A stretch of 37,025 nucleotides of DNA, from contig JANBPK010000039.1 of the NCBI GenBank assembly GCA_027579435.1, forward strand, positions 1 to 37,025, written 5' to 3'. Positions 9,761-19,837 of the stretch are shown here, one piece after another. Origin of the DNA: Candolleomyces eurysporus. Taxonomy: Eukaryota > Basidiomycota > Agaricomycetes > Agaricales > Psathyrellaceae. A model generated the notes under the pieces. The model made no database searches, was not told where the DNA came from, and was given only the letters and a program-made list of their open reading frames with translations. The position numbers and the translations under genes are program-made. How positions within the stretch are numbered: position 1 is the stretch's first letter; each line of letters opens with the position of its first letter.

Positions 9761-11974
9761 ATGGCCTGGCTATTACTGTGGATGGCGGCTATCCCTTTAG
9801 CCTATGCCGCCTTCAACTGGACACGACGACTCAGTAGAAGACCCCCAGGACCTCCAGGCTTACCACTAATCGGCAACGCACTGAGTATTCCAAAGGATAA
9901 CCAATGGATTGTCTGGGATAGATGGAGGAAAGCATATGGTCTGTGGCTCTTTCACATTCACCCAGTGCTCATTCTGAAGAGCAAGCAACCCAGGTGATGT
10001 TGTGTATTTCAAGATTCTAGGTTCAGAGAACCTCATTTTGTCTTCGTATGAGGCCGCAACCGAACTGCTCGACGCTCGAGGTTAGAATGCAAATTTGGTT
10101 TATGGGACCCCGTTGACAGCTCGTTCAGGGTTGATATACTCCGACAGACCTCGTGCCGTCATGGCGGGCGAACTGTGCGTCGAGCTCATTCCTTATCACC
10201 AGGACTTTGAAAATAAAAGAAACGCAGAGTAGGTTGGAATCGTGGCTTAGGATACTCGCCCGGACCGCCAAATCTTCGGTTCAGAGAACTTAGGAGGCTG
10301 TTCCATGTCTTCATCGGACCACGAGCATGCGATGCGCAAGAGCTCCAAGCTGTACAGGAGGAAGAGATGCTAAGGTACGTCGAGCCCAATTTACCGTCGC
10401 GATGGGGCTGTAGGATGGAGTCTGATTGCCCATGGATAGGCTGCTTGGAAAACTCCTTGAGTCACCGGAGGACTTTATGACCTACACAGGAGAGTAAGTA
10501 CAACCATAAGCATCCAGCAATTGTTCTATTCCTCAGAAGACATCCAGCTCGACAGCCGCAGTACTTCTCCGCCTTGCATACGGGTACAACCCCAACCAGG
10601 CCCACGGAGACTCTTTGTCGCTTGTCAAGATAGTCCAGGATGCGATGGATGGGTTCTCCGTGGCATCCGAGCCTGGTTGGTGGGTTGATAGCTTTCCGCT
10701 GCGTAAGTCTCATCCTCATATTCCTTTCCCGACATCCCGACATCCCTAACATCACGGGAAATACAGTCAGACACCTTTCTTGGGCACCATTCCTGACCGC
10801 TGCCAGGAGGATGAGGGAGGATTTAGAGCGTCTTTATAGGGTTCCGTTTGCTTTCGTTAAGCGGGAAAGAGTAAGGCTGCCATTTCCTTTTGGTTTGGTT
10901 GCGTTGATTCATTGCTTCTGGGTGGTTAGGAGAAAGGCATTGCGGAAATCTCGTTTATCTCCACCTTCCTCGACGACAAAGATGGAGAAGAAACACACGA
11001 GGACGAAGATCTCATCAACGCCGCTGCCGCATCCCTCTACTCGGGCGGGGCAGAGACGGTATAGTCAAGTCCTCGCTATACATAGAACCACCTCCACTGA
11101 CCCGTTTCTCTTCCTTCGCTTATAATTTGCAGACCGTATCGTCTCTCGACTCATACTTCCTAGCCATGGCCCACTTCCCGCACATCCAAACCAAAGCTCA
11201 ATCTATCATCGACGACTATATGCACTCCACAATCCGGTCGTCCTCAAGTCCGCCTTCGACTCGACGGCAATTTCCCAGCATCTCCGACCGGCCAAACCTT
11301 CCTTACATCGAAGCAATGGTATATGAGATCTTACGCTGGAATCCGAGCGTCCCCCTTGGCCTGCCACATGTCGTCACTCAGGATGACTTCTATAGAGGGT
11401 TTGATATCAAGAAAGGGACAGTTGTCTGGGCTAATATCTGGTGGGTACACCCTAAGGAGCCGTGGTCTCTTTCAAATGCTTCTCCTCGACAGGTCCATCC
11501 TCCACGACGATACCCTCTTCCCAGATCCAGACGAGTTCAAGCCAGAACGGTACCTCGACGAACACGGTCATATCGCAAAGAATTCCAAGCAAATATTGGC
11601 TGCTAAAACCGCATTTGGTTTCGGAAGAAGGTGAGTCTTTTTGTCGTTGATCTCTTGATTGGGCGTAGAGTTGACGTTGACGTTTTGCTTTTTTCTTAGA
11701 ATTTGTCCGGGTCTCTACCTAGCGGAAAACAGCGTTTTTCTCGCGATCGCTACGCTCTTGTTTACATTCGACATCACCCCTCATGAAAGTGGCCTTCCAG
11801 AGATTCGATATGATGGATTTATTAGGTACTTAGAGAGTTTCAGTGTCTGGTGTGTTACTGCGGCGCAGCTAATGTCGATGTATCAGCCACCCAAGACCCT
11901 TCAAATGCCGCATCCAACCCCGGTCGAACGAGATCGCACGGCTCATCAGAGAGGCCGTCCAGAGACTCCATTAA
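9761..11974 (+). CDS. Cytochrome P450 monooxygenase, 12 exons, intact
   Basis: Twelve exons give 519 residues: 9761-9938, 9994-10080, 10129-10174, 10228-10374, 10440-10493, 10548-10702, 10767-10870, 10930-11058, 11133-11440, 11493-11630, 11700-11825 and 11887-11974. The frame closes exactly. An N-terminal membrane helix (MAWLLLWMAAIPLAYAAF) precedes the proline hinge RPPGPPGLPLIGN. I see the GWNRGLGYSPGPPNLRFREL region of the C-helix, the I-helix SGGAETT (Glu in place of the usual Asp), the K-helix ExxR (EILR), the FKPERY motif and the heme loop FGFGRRICPG with the Cys ligand. It should be an ER-bound haem monooxygenase of the basidiomycete type annotated near O-methylsterigmatocystin oxidoreductases. 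The substrate cannot be told. No biosynthetic cluster partners are visible nearby. A ~100 bp relic of a second P450 lies at 14744-14842. Confidence 0.92.
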
Positions 11975-12595
11975 AGTTTTGACAATAATGTACACGAATT
12001 ACAGGTGTTTCACGCAGCCGACGAATGTCAATCTGACTACGGGAGACTACATTTTTAAGTCGTTTTCTCTTTCATAATTGATTTTTGAGATTATTATATT
12101 CAAGTCTGATTTCGTCAAAAAGACAACGAAAAATGCTCGGTTTGAATGAAACCCCTGTCGCTTTGAGCGAAGAGAATACCAAATTTGCTCCAGTTTGGGG
12201 GCTATTATATAACGACCTTGCACAGTGAGGATATCAAAGGGGAATGGATTGGGCCCAGAGCATATCGATTCGGCTGCGATATGCTTATGCGATATAGCAT
12301 ACTCCCAAAAGACGGTTGAAAAACGAACGACAAAACTTGCAAAAGAAGGGTGGGAGGCAACCTCAGTCCAAAATACAACCGAATGCAAACCAAGATCCTG
12401 AAAGTCTCGAAGAGGCAAAATTCTACCTGCACGTCAAACGCCCCTTTAAAGCTTTACTAGTAATATCTCAGTCTCAGACACCGGATAGGAGCCGGCATTA
12501 GTCAGTGCCCGATCATCCATCTGCTGTCTTCATGTTCTAAAACGACTCCATCGCTGCAGCCCGCCTCGTTCTAGCACACCATAGCAAAGAAATCC
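11975..12595. other. Intergenic region with no supported gene
   Basis: This is the 3' flank of the P450 gene and the upstream region of the protease gene. A 123-codon minus-strand frame (12047-12418) has no recognisable motif and no splice partner. It is AT-rich up to about 12200. Confidence 0.4.
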
Positions 12596-14215
12596 ATGGC
12601 TCTTCCTCTACCTCTCGCCTCGTCTGCATCTCCATGTGTGGTTGAAGATCAGGAAGCGTTCACCTACTTCTATGGGCAGCATTCCAGGCCAAAGTTGATT
12701 GCCAGGTCTGACTCCTCCACCCGCCCTTGGGCAACCATCGAAGGAGGTCGGGGATGGCCAAGAAAACGGTACCTTGCAAACGTTGGATACCACGAGCGTC
12801 TCGCGTCTTTCTGGCTCTCCTCGTCCAAAAGGGAGATGCTGGTCGAGCTCCTGGATTCTATGTCCGTGGAATTCACGACCATTGATCCAGTCAGAATTAT
12901 AGAACAAGAAGCGTTCGATTATTACGACAGAAAAACCACGGTTGGCCATCGGGCTCTCGCCATTGCTATCAAGCCGGACACCCTCTCTCTCGAAAAAGGT
13001 GTTGAAGTCGTGGTAGCATGCAAGACCCTCCTTCACCAGCACGGCATTGACGACATCGAATGTTTGGTCCGAGAGGCGGAATGCTTTTCGAGCGCTGGGC
13101 CGGTCAAGTTTCAGGTGCCAGCGCCCTACGAGTACTTGTGGGGAGCCCATATTCGAGTCCCCGCGACCTCCACCCTTGGGACGTCGATTGCGACCGCTAG
13201 CACTCCCGGCACTGGAGGGACCCGCGGATTCTACGTGGCTAGCGAAAACTCGGGGAAGTTGTACTTCCTCACCTGTCGTCATGTTGTCCTCCGTTGCAAC
13301 TCGGCGGAGGAAAACGTGGAATACAGGTACACTGGCCCCAGCAAGCCACGCATAGGGGTCATCCAGCCTTCTCCCGCATCTTCCAAACGCACTAGGGAAA
13401 GAGCGGAGGAAAAGATCAAGGACTTGAAAGAGCATCCAGAAAGAAACAGGTCCTCCCAGATGATTATGGAGGAGCTCGAGGGTGAGCTCGCCATCTTGAA
13501 ACTCTGGGAGGGCGCTTCCGATGGCGTTATCGGCCATGTGGTGTATTCTCCGCCCCTTATCCCTAGCGCGGCATCCCAGGAATACACGCTGGACGTCGCC
13601 GTATGCGAAATCGATCCATCGCTTCTCGACACCAAAAACTTTTTCGGCAACGTAGTCGACTGGGGGAGCCCGCTCGATTTTTGCTTGAGCCACCATGGGT
13701 TCACGCTCTCTTCGGATCGCTTGCAAAGGCTCGAAGGCCTTGTCTCTGTGGACGAGATAGTCAAGCTCAAGTCGAAGTCGTTGTCGACCTCTGGGGAGGA
13801 CATTGGATGTCTTGTGGTCAGCAAGAGAGGTGCCGCGTCTGGCGTAACGTTTGGAAAGGCCAATAATCTGCCCTCACTCCGGACCTATGAATTCGTCGGT
13901 GGCCCTGCTGGCACTGGCGAGAAGTGTAGGGGCTTGGAATGGGGTATCTTCCGGTACGACCACAAACGCGAGACGAAAGAATTCTCAGAGTGTGGGGGCG
14001 ACTCTGGCGCGACTGTATTTGACAATCAGGGAAGGATTTTCGGTCTCTTGACTGGATGGTCTGGGAAGGAAGAGAAGGTTGATATCACGTATGCGATGCC
14101 CGCGGAACTTGCTGTCAACGAAATTAGTAAGAGGTGGGAGAAGGTCCATACTAATGTACTCGAAGGGGAGTCAGTAGGGATGCCAGTGGCTTATTTCTTT
14201 GTGGATCATCCGTGA
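12596..14215 (+). CDS. Trypsin-like serine protease with uncharacterised N-terminal domain
   Basis: This intronless gene encodes 539 residues. A chymotrypsin-fold catalytic set can be read in order: His229 in YFLTCRHVVL, Asp333 in LDVAVCEID, and Ser470 in CGGDSGATVFDNQGRIFGLL. No signal peptide is visible, so the protein is probably cytosolic. Residues 1-190 form a separate region (for example YLANVGYHERLASFWLSS and DPVRIIEQEAFDYYDRK) that I recall next to such domains in agaricomycete hypothetical proteins. It has no name that I know. Trypsin-like domains of this kind also occur as effector domains in fungal NLR-type proteins. Here the protease stands alone, but two NACHT genes lie nearby, so a role in the same immune-type system is an inference. 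A decayed inverted copy lies at 3490-4031. A 372-codon frame on the opposite strand is a shadow. Confidence 0.8.
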   Translation: MALPLPLASSASPCVVEDQEAFTYFYGQHSRPKLIARSDSSTRPWATIEGGRGWPRKRYLANVGYHERLASFWLSSSKREMLVELLDSMSVEFTTIDPVRIIEQEAFDYYDRKTTVGHRALAIAIKPDTLSLEKGVEVVVACKTLLHQHGIDDIECLVREAECFSSAGPVKFQVPAPYEYLWGAHIRVPATSTLGTSIATASTPGTGGTRGFYVASENSGKLYFLTCRHVVLRCNSAEENVEYRYTGPSKPRIGVIQPSPASSKRTRERAEEKIKDLKEHPERNRSSQMIMEELEGELAILKLWEGASDGVIGHVVYSPPLIPSAASQEYTLDVAVCEIDPSLLDTKNFFGNVVDWGSPLDFCLSHHGFTLSSDRLQRLEGLVSVDEIVKLKSKSLSTSGEDIGCLVVSKRGAASGVTFGKANNLPSLRTYEFVGGPAGTGEKCRGLEWGIFRYDHKRETKEFSECGGDSGATVFDNQGRIFGLLTGWSGKEEKVDITYAMPAELAVNEISKRWEKVHTNVLEGESVGMPVAYFFVDHP

Positions 14216-14743
14216 TTTTTTTTTCTGTTATTTCTAAGTTTTGCTTCATCTATTATACAATGAATAAGGATGTTTCAATCTTCATTTCCTCGCTCGAGCA
14301 TCAGATGTCAGCTTGCAGTTTGTCCTTACATGTTTGACCGTGCCTTCTTCGTTTCCTCACATTATCGGAAAAAATATCCAGGCAAGAGGGGATACGGCCG
14401 ATGCGACCATTGATTCCACCTACTCACAGCTGTGGCGAAAGTAGGCGTCGTGGCTAGAAGCTTCGACGCTGTGGTTTCGACACACAGAGAGAACGCACTA
14501 ATACAGCTGGTGTAAGCAGTGAATTCCGGGGGGACGTAGCTACGACAGGTAAGGTATAAGAGTCCCTCGCAGAGGGCGTACAAATAATGGTAAACACCGG
14601 TAGTAGCTAGTCCCGAGAGTCCGAAAGGTCGATAAAAAGATAATAACTAAGGAACGTATGCGCTAAGGGTAAAGGAAAAATAGGAGTGAGAAAAAGAGAG
14701 AGAGAGGGAGTCAATCCGTTACAACAGCGACGACAGCTTAGAA

Positions 14744-14842
14744 TCAGTCTTTGCCTAACGGAACAGCGTTTTCCTCACCATTGCGACACTCTACATTCGA
14801 CATCTCCCCCTCATGAGAGCAGGCGGCCGAGATTCGATACGA
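14744..14842 (+). pseudogene. Relic of a cytochrome P450 exon
   Basis: The ~100 bases here align with the post-haem exon of the intact P450 gene (about 11712-11812). Shared blocks include ACAGCGTTTT, TACATTCGACATC, CCCCTCATGA and GAGATTCGATA. Several small deletions break the frame. No other P450 exon is recognisable nearby, so only this scrap of a former tandem copy survives. Confidence 0.75.
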
Positions 14843-15739
14843 CTATGTACTACGTTGTGGCTCATGCCTACCACTCCCTTGCGTTGTCGCGTAAAAATAT
14901 AAGGTGTAGGGTTTAGAGGGAGAGGCTATGTGAATTGTTATGGGTTTGAAAATTTGATCCCCTCCCCCTCTTGCGCTTCTTCTTTCTCTAATAACCCAAA
15001 CTTTCCTGCTTCGACCACATCCCCTCTAGCGGCGATCCTCAAATCCTCAACCCGAAGCCTCCCTAAGCACCTATTTCGTCACACTAACACTCAGAACGTC
15101 CTGGGGATCGGATCGTTAAGATACGACACCGCCAAACGCGTCAACGCACTTCAGTTGACAACTAGATTCATTCCCGGAGCCTTCAAAGCCCTAGGATCAG
15201 ACTCCACCAATAACTGAGCGTCAGAAGGCAAACGTCCGATCCTCCCTCCTAATCAAAGTGCCCCCCGGGGACGGTAAGTTTTGAAGTCACTTGTAAGCCC
15301 TAAATCGGAACCTGGTGATGGAGCATATCCATGGGCCTGGCAACGAGACACGGAAGAGGAGACGGTCGAGGAAGAAGTTCGTAACTGGGGGAGGAGAGGT
15401 TCGAGAAGATGAGTTTGTCTCAGATGCCTGAGGGAGAGAGTCTTGGTCCTGAAGGGAGAACCATTATTGAATGAACGGGAGTCGACCCGCGGTGTCGAAT
15501 ACTGTTTGAACGACAGAGCTGCGGTTGAGGCACGAATAGGCTGGGAAGATGGGGAGTGAAAGTAGGACGGAGCTGAGAGAGAAATCGAGAACGCACCAGA
15601 TCTGCGCCGGGAAGCGAATCGAGTAGTTTGTGCACACGGGCCTGTTCAAGCTTTGGGCCCCACCTGGGTTAGACGCTCGACAAACAAATATCACGAACAC
15701 ACGAAGTTGGCTGCGGTGGGAAGGTGGCCAATCCAGCCT

Positions 15740-15764
15740 CCTTCCTTCCTTCCTTCCTTCCTCA
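15740..15764. repeat. CTTC microsatellite
   Basis: About six tandem CTTC units lie some 15-40 bases upstream of the NACHT gene start codon. The tract may be part of a pyrimidine-rich fungal promoter or leader. Confidence 0.85.
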
Positions 15765-15777
15765 CTTTGACCGCCCC

Positions 15778-17595
15778 ATGGCCACCACCAGCAACTTCCA
15801 CAAGGCCCGCAATTTCCGGATCGACAACTACAACGACAACTCTGTGAATGTGAATCCCTTAGCGGATCCATTGAGCAGTGAGTCTGGCTCACGGAGCTGC
15901 AGCTGGGCGTCTCAATTGATTCTTACCGCGACATACAGAACTTGAGGCTCGGGTTGCAGCAGGTGCTATCCATGACTCGGCTGAGCGCTGTGATGCCCCC
16001 AAATGCCATCCAGAGACGCGAGTCGCCGTCCAAGCCAACTTATACCGCTGGATTGTGGATGGTGACGGAGAAGTTGAGCAGCCGAAGATAAAATGGGTGA
16101 CGGGGCCTGCAGGTACTGGGAAGTCGGCCGTTATGGGATCACTAGCAGATCGCTGCGCGGAGGATGGTCTTTTGGGCGCGACGTTCTTCTTTGCATCCTG
16201 GTCAGCATCCATTGACCGGCGCCGGAAGACCGACTTCGTCACAACCGTGGCATACCAGCTGGCGCAGCACCAAGAGGACATGAGGAACGCCATTTCCACC
16301 GCTATGGAGAAGAACCCAGGCGTTCTCAAGAAGAATCTGCATGTACAGATGGAAACTCTCGTTTTGGCCCCGCTCCGAGAGGTTGTCCACCAATCCGAAG
16401 GGCCAGGGCTGCGGGGCGCGATCATCGTCGACGGTCTGGATGAATGTGAGGCCGAACAATACCATGATAGCACGGGCACAGGCCCACGCGCCACGCCGAC
16501 ACGAACAAACGCGCAAGACCAGTTGGAGATCCTCCAAGTTCTTCAAGCAGCATCACTTGATCCAGATTTTCCCTTTCGTATCCTCATTGCCAGCCGTCCC
16601 GAGCGCGTATTTCGCGAATTCTTCGACCCCGAAATAAATCCAACCTCCTTCGCCCAGAAGCTGGATTTGAACGTAGAGCACAATGCCGACGCCGATATCA
16701 CACTCTTTTTGGAGGCCCAGTTCGATCTCATTCGTCGCCGTTTCAACTTTCCTTTGTCATGGCCACCACCAGGAACAATTCAGACTTTGGTGCAGAATGC
16801 GTCGGGTCAGTTCATCTACGCCGCAACCGTCATCCGGTTGTTCGACATGGGTCACCGGGAGGCTCCGAAGGCGCTGCTAGATGCTATTTTGAAGGTGGAA
16901 GCCACTCGGACAACAACTTCAAACCCACTCGAACAATTGGACGCATTGTACATCCACATCTTGGAGTCTAGTCCGGATCCGCCTCTTTCAGTACGGTGGA
17001 TTCACGCAATCAACACCATAACTTATCTGCAGTGGGCCTCTGCTTTCAACGTGAACGTGCTCCTGCAAACAGACCCAGAGAGCAACGAGGCGGAGCACTT
17101 GCTCGGAACCCTCCACTCATTAATTCAGATTCCACCTCACAGCGACCAGACAAAGACCAAATATGGCTTTTACCATAAATCGCTGCTCGACTTCCTCGAG
17201 GACTCTGGCCGTTGTGGGAAACTTTATGTTGAAAGGAGTGAAACAAGCATGTTCATCTGGGATGCATTTGTTCGGGTGTGTGCGAGTGAGTTTGCTTCTG
17301 CTTCATCCTTTGTTTCTCTTCAACAGTATAAATCTGATGCCCTGGTATTGAAGGGGGTTGTGACACCCAGTTTTCATACCCGGAAAGCTTCCTCAAACTT
17401 CTGGTCAACCTCGAATTTCTGGAAAATGGGCGTATGTCCATCGCACGCTCCAAAGTCCTTCATACGCCACCCAGCGCTGATTGGTGGGTGTCGTTGGCCG
17501 TCGTACACAAGCAGATTGAATCCCTCTGGTTTATCTTCTGGAGATTTCACCTTTTAGTGTGTACAGTCCTCAATCTTTTCCAAACTTTGAACTGA
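15778..17595 (+). CDS. Compact NACHT/STAND NTPase without C-terminal repeats
   Basis: Three exons give 553 residues: 15778-15877, 15939-17275 and 17371-17595. Residues 1-33 (MATTSNFHKARNFRIDNY...) match the short leader common in agaricomycete NACHT proteins. A helical linker follows (ELEARVAAGAIHDSAERCDA), then CHPETRVAVQANLYRWI. Walker A is GPAGTGKS (89-96) and Walker B is IIVDGLDEC (195-203). The sensor-like segment LIASRPERVF follows, then a winged-helix-type region (QFIYAATVIRLFD) and a KYGFYHKSLLDFLEDSGRCG segment. STAND NTPases act as ligand-triggered oligomerising switches in self/non-self recognition. No WD40, ankyrin or TPR array follows, so the protein may be a truncated or adaptor form. 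The last intron (95 nt, donor GTGTGT) is chosen because it restores YPESFLKLLVNLEFLENG. If it is retained, the protein ends at 17557 with an unrelated tail. Confidence 0.82.
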
Positions 17596-18689
17596 AATTT
17601 AGTCTTCCTTTATCATTCATCTTTAGTGCCCCTGGTATCGTTGCAAGCCAGGGTGTAGATTATGGAGCCGTTCCATTCTGTGTCGTTTGAGATCAGCTAC
17701 CTGGATTGCACCTGGAGTGTTTTGGCATCGCCGAGAATGGGACGTGACTGGGAAGGTTTACAGAGTCAATAAGGTGTTTTGTCGATTGTTTAACAAGGCA
17801 GTCGAGGACCTCGAGCAGAGGGACTCTAGGGGCCAGAGTTGTACATAACACTGAAATTTCAGCTCTTTTCGCCTGGGTCGATTGCTAGGGACTTGGTATC
17901 TGACAATTTATGCGCCGAGTAAAAATCCAGAGGTCCAGCTCCTTAATTGTGTTCATTTTGTCATCGGCCATGAACAAGGTCGCCTCGATAGCTGATGGTG
18001 AGCAAATTAGATCGCGCAAGACATGCGGCTGGGAGGTGGGCCATTCCCGGAAGAGGAGAAAGAGGAAACAGACAGGAATAAGTCCAGCAATATGTTCGAG
18101 GTCAAAAGTGCCTCCGGGTTCGCGTGATTGAGGCAAAAAGCAAGCTCTATTATAAGTTGAGGTACGGGTCCTTCCAGACTCGACATCCGCGTACAGTAGC
18201 TAGCACGCTGAGACTTGGGGGAAAGGGGAGGGAAGAGGTGAACCTTTGCCTACCTCATTTCGTTTCCCCAAGACTTTGAAGACGACAGCTCGCAAGTCTG
18301 ACGTATCAGTTCCTTGAATGGCATATATGAAGCTCTGGCCTGCACGGTGAGTTCTGCATAAAACATAGATTGATATTAGCGACATTTTGCCACTCATTCT
18401 TCCTGAATATAATCTGCTCGTGCCAACATCATCGGGGAACGGAGAAGGGCATGAACTTGTCTGGATCAATCCCTCAGACCACTCCGTTGAGAGTGTCACT
18501 TTGATGGTGTCAGACTTGTTTGTTAATGCCTCTCCGCATGTTGCAGTCTCCTCCACGATGTATACTTCCTGGGCATCTATTATCTAGACCCATCTACTCT
18601 CGAAATAGTGTACGCTCGACGTCAGGGACTCATGCAAATACCCTGATCAAGGAGTCGAACTCTGAACTAAAACGACTTCGAGGTTCTTC
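17596..18689. other. Intergenic region with no supported gene
   Basis: Short frames on both strands (for example 17885-18136 minus, 18200-18556 minus, 18387-18587 plus) carry no motif I recognise. They may be remnants, but nothing supports a call. Confidence 0.35.
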
Positions 18690-19650
18690 AGCATCGTGGC
18701 ATGGGCTCTTCGCACCAAGGTTGGCCTTAAACGGAGCCCCAAGATGTTATCTTTACAGTGAAAGTATCGCCTTGCCGCACTCAGACGCGCAGAAGAGCAA
18801 GATCTACGCGTTATCCTCCTGCAGGGAAGGCCGGTGTGCGTGTTATACGTATATCGGGGCCTGATGCGTTGAAGGGGGTCTGGGGGAGGATTGCCAACCC
18901 ATACTCAACCCATACTCTGCATCTTCTGCAGATGGTGTGCGGAATCCTGTTGAAAATCTTTGTGTAGTAAAGCTGACATGAGGTGGGAAGGAAAACTCAG
19001 AGAACCGACACCTTAGAAGCTTCAACGGTGTCGGGTTGTCCACCCAGAGAGAGGAGAGACGAGGTTAGTCGTGTGCTTCAAAGGTTCGTCCTCCGCTCTT
19101 CTTCCATTCAAACTGTTCCTGGGAACTCACTCTTATTGAAACTCGATCCCCGACAGGCCCCAAATCATTTACCTCCGACGACGTACTCGAATTGCACGTC
19201 CATTCCGGAAGTGCATTTATCTCAGCCGTCCTTTAGGCCCTCTCCAAACTACCCACTTTTCGACCTGCGGAACCTGGAGAATTCACGAGACGCGTATATC
19301 TGACTGGGAGGCTAGATTTGACGCAGGTGAAGGGGTTGAAGGATTGGATTGATGCACAGACGGAAGGGCAGAGGAGAGTCGCTGTCAGAGTTGCTGAGGT
19401 GAGTTCAGCGTACCTTTCCCTTCTGTATAACCGAAGGGAAGCTCACTCTTTCAATTTCAGGGCATCACAAAACAAAAATTTGACAAACTCCGCGCGGACA
19501 TCATATCCAGCCTTGCAAAAGTCGAGGCCCTCATTGACTTCCGGGAGGGCGAAGAAATCGAAGAAGGCGTGTACAAAGACGCTAAATTGAGGGTCCAGAA
19601 AGTCTTGGATACAATCCAAGGATACTTGAACGATCACCGCAGGGGCGAAC
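18690..19650 (+). pseudogene. MSS1: Decayed mitochondrial tRNA-modification GTPase gene (MSS1/MnmE/GTPBP3 family)
   Basis: Diagnostic MnmE N-domain blocks appear in order. KIYALSS is followed, after a 1-2 nt frameshift near 18815-18821, by PAGKAGVRVIRISGPDALKG. Then KLQRCRVVHPERGET comes directly after TAG (19014-19016) where Trp is expected. Next are GPKSFTSDDVLELHVHSG, SAFISAVL followed by TAG (19234-19236) where Glu is expected, and [39 protein letters not shown] is intact. An intron (donor near 19400, acceptor near 19460) leads to [20 protein letters not shown] and YLNDHRRGEL. The GTPase domain and the C-terminal cysteine motif are missing. MSS1 normally works with MTO1 to modify wobble uridines of mitochondrial tRNAs. 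This copy cannot do so, so an intact gene is expected elsewhere in the genome. Confidence 0.87.
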
Positions 19651-19837
19651 TCTTTGGCAATAACATACGACAGAAGTGCTCAAATTACATGAGTGTGAGA
19701 TACCCGAATATGCGACTTGGAAGAAATGCCCCATATTACATGCAGCCTCGAAAGATAAACCTAGTCCAGTCCAAGATACAGCCATAAATACAAATCAAGA
19801 CCCTGGAGTCCAACCCACGAAAAGACGAAATCCTATC

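Larger units (their letters stand above)
14216..15777. other. Intergenic region with a P450 relic and simple repeats
   Basis: No intact gene is supported. It contains a GA-rich tract (~14690-14712), the P450 relic listed separately, a 95-codon plus-strand frame (14930-15217) with no recognisable family, and a CTTC microsatellite just before the NACHT gene. Confidence 0.4.

Noticed and set aside
12608..13726. 372-codon minus-strand frame opposite the protease gene
   Set aside because: No family motif. It lies antisense to a gene with a complete catalytic set and homology to a relic, so it is a codon-bias shadow.
14930..15217. 95-codon frame as a small gene
   Set aside because: Low-complexity Ser/Pro/Leu composition, no motif, no splice partner and no similarity to anything in the window.
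15464..15892. 142-codon Cys/Ser/Trp-rich minus-strand frame
   Set aside because: Its odd composition comes from the CTTC microsatellite and the antisense of the NACHT first exon.
19014..19236. RIP-type (C-to-T) mutation as the cause of the stops in the MSS1 relic
   Set aside because: One stop needs G-to-A and the other G-to-T, alongside an indel and domain loss; ordinary decay explains it.
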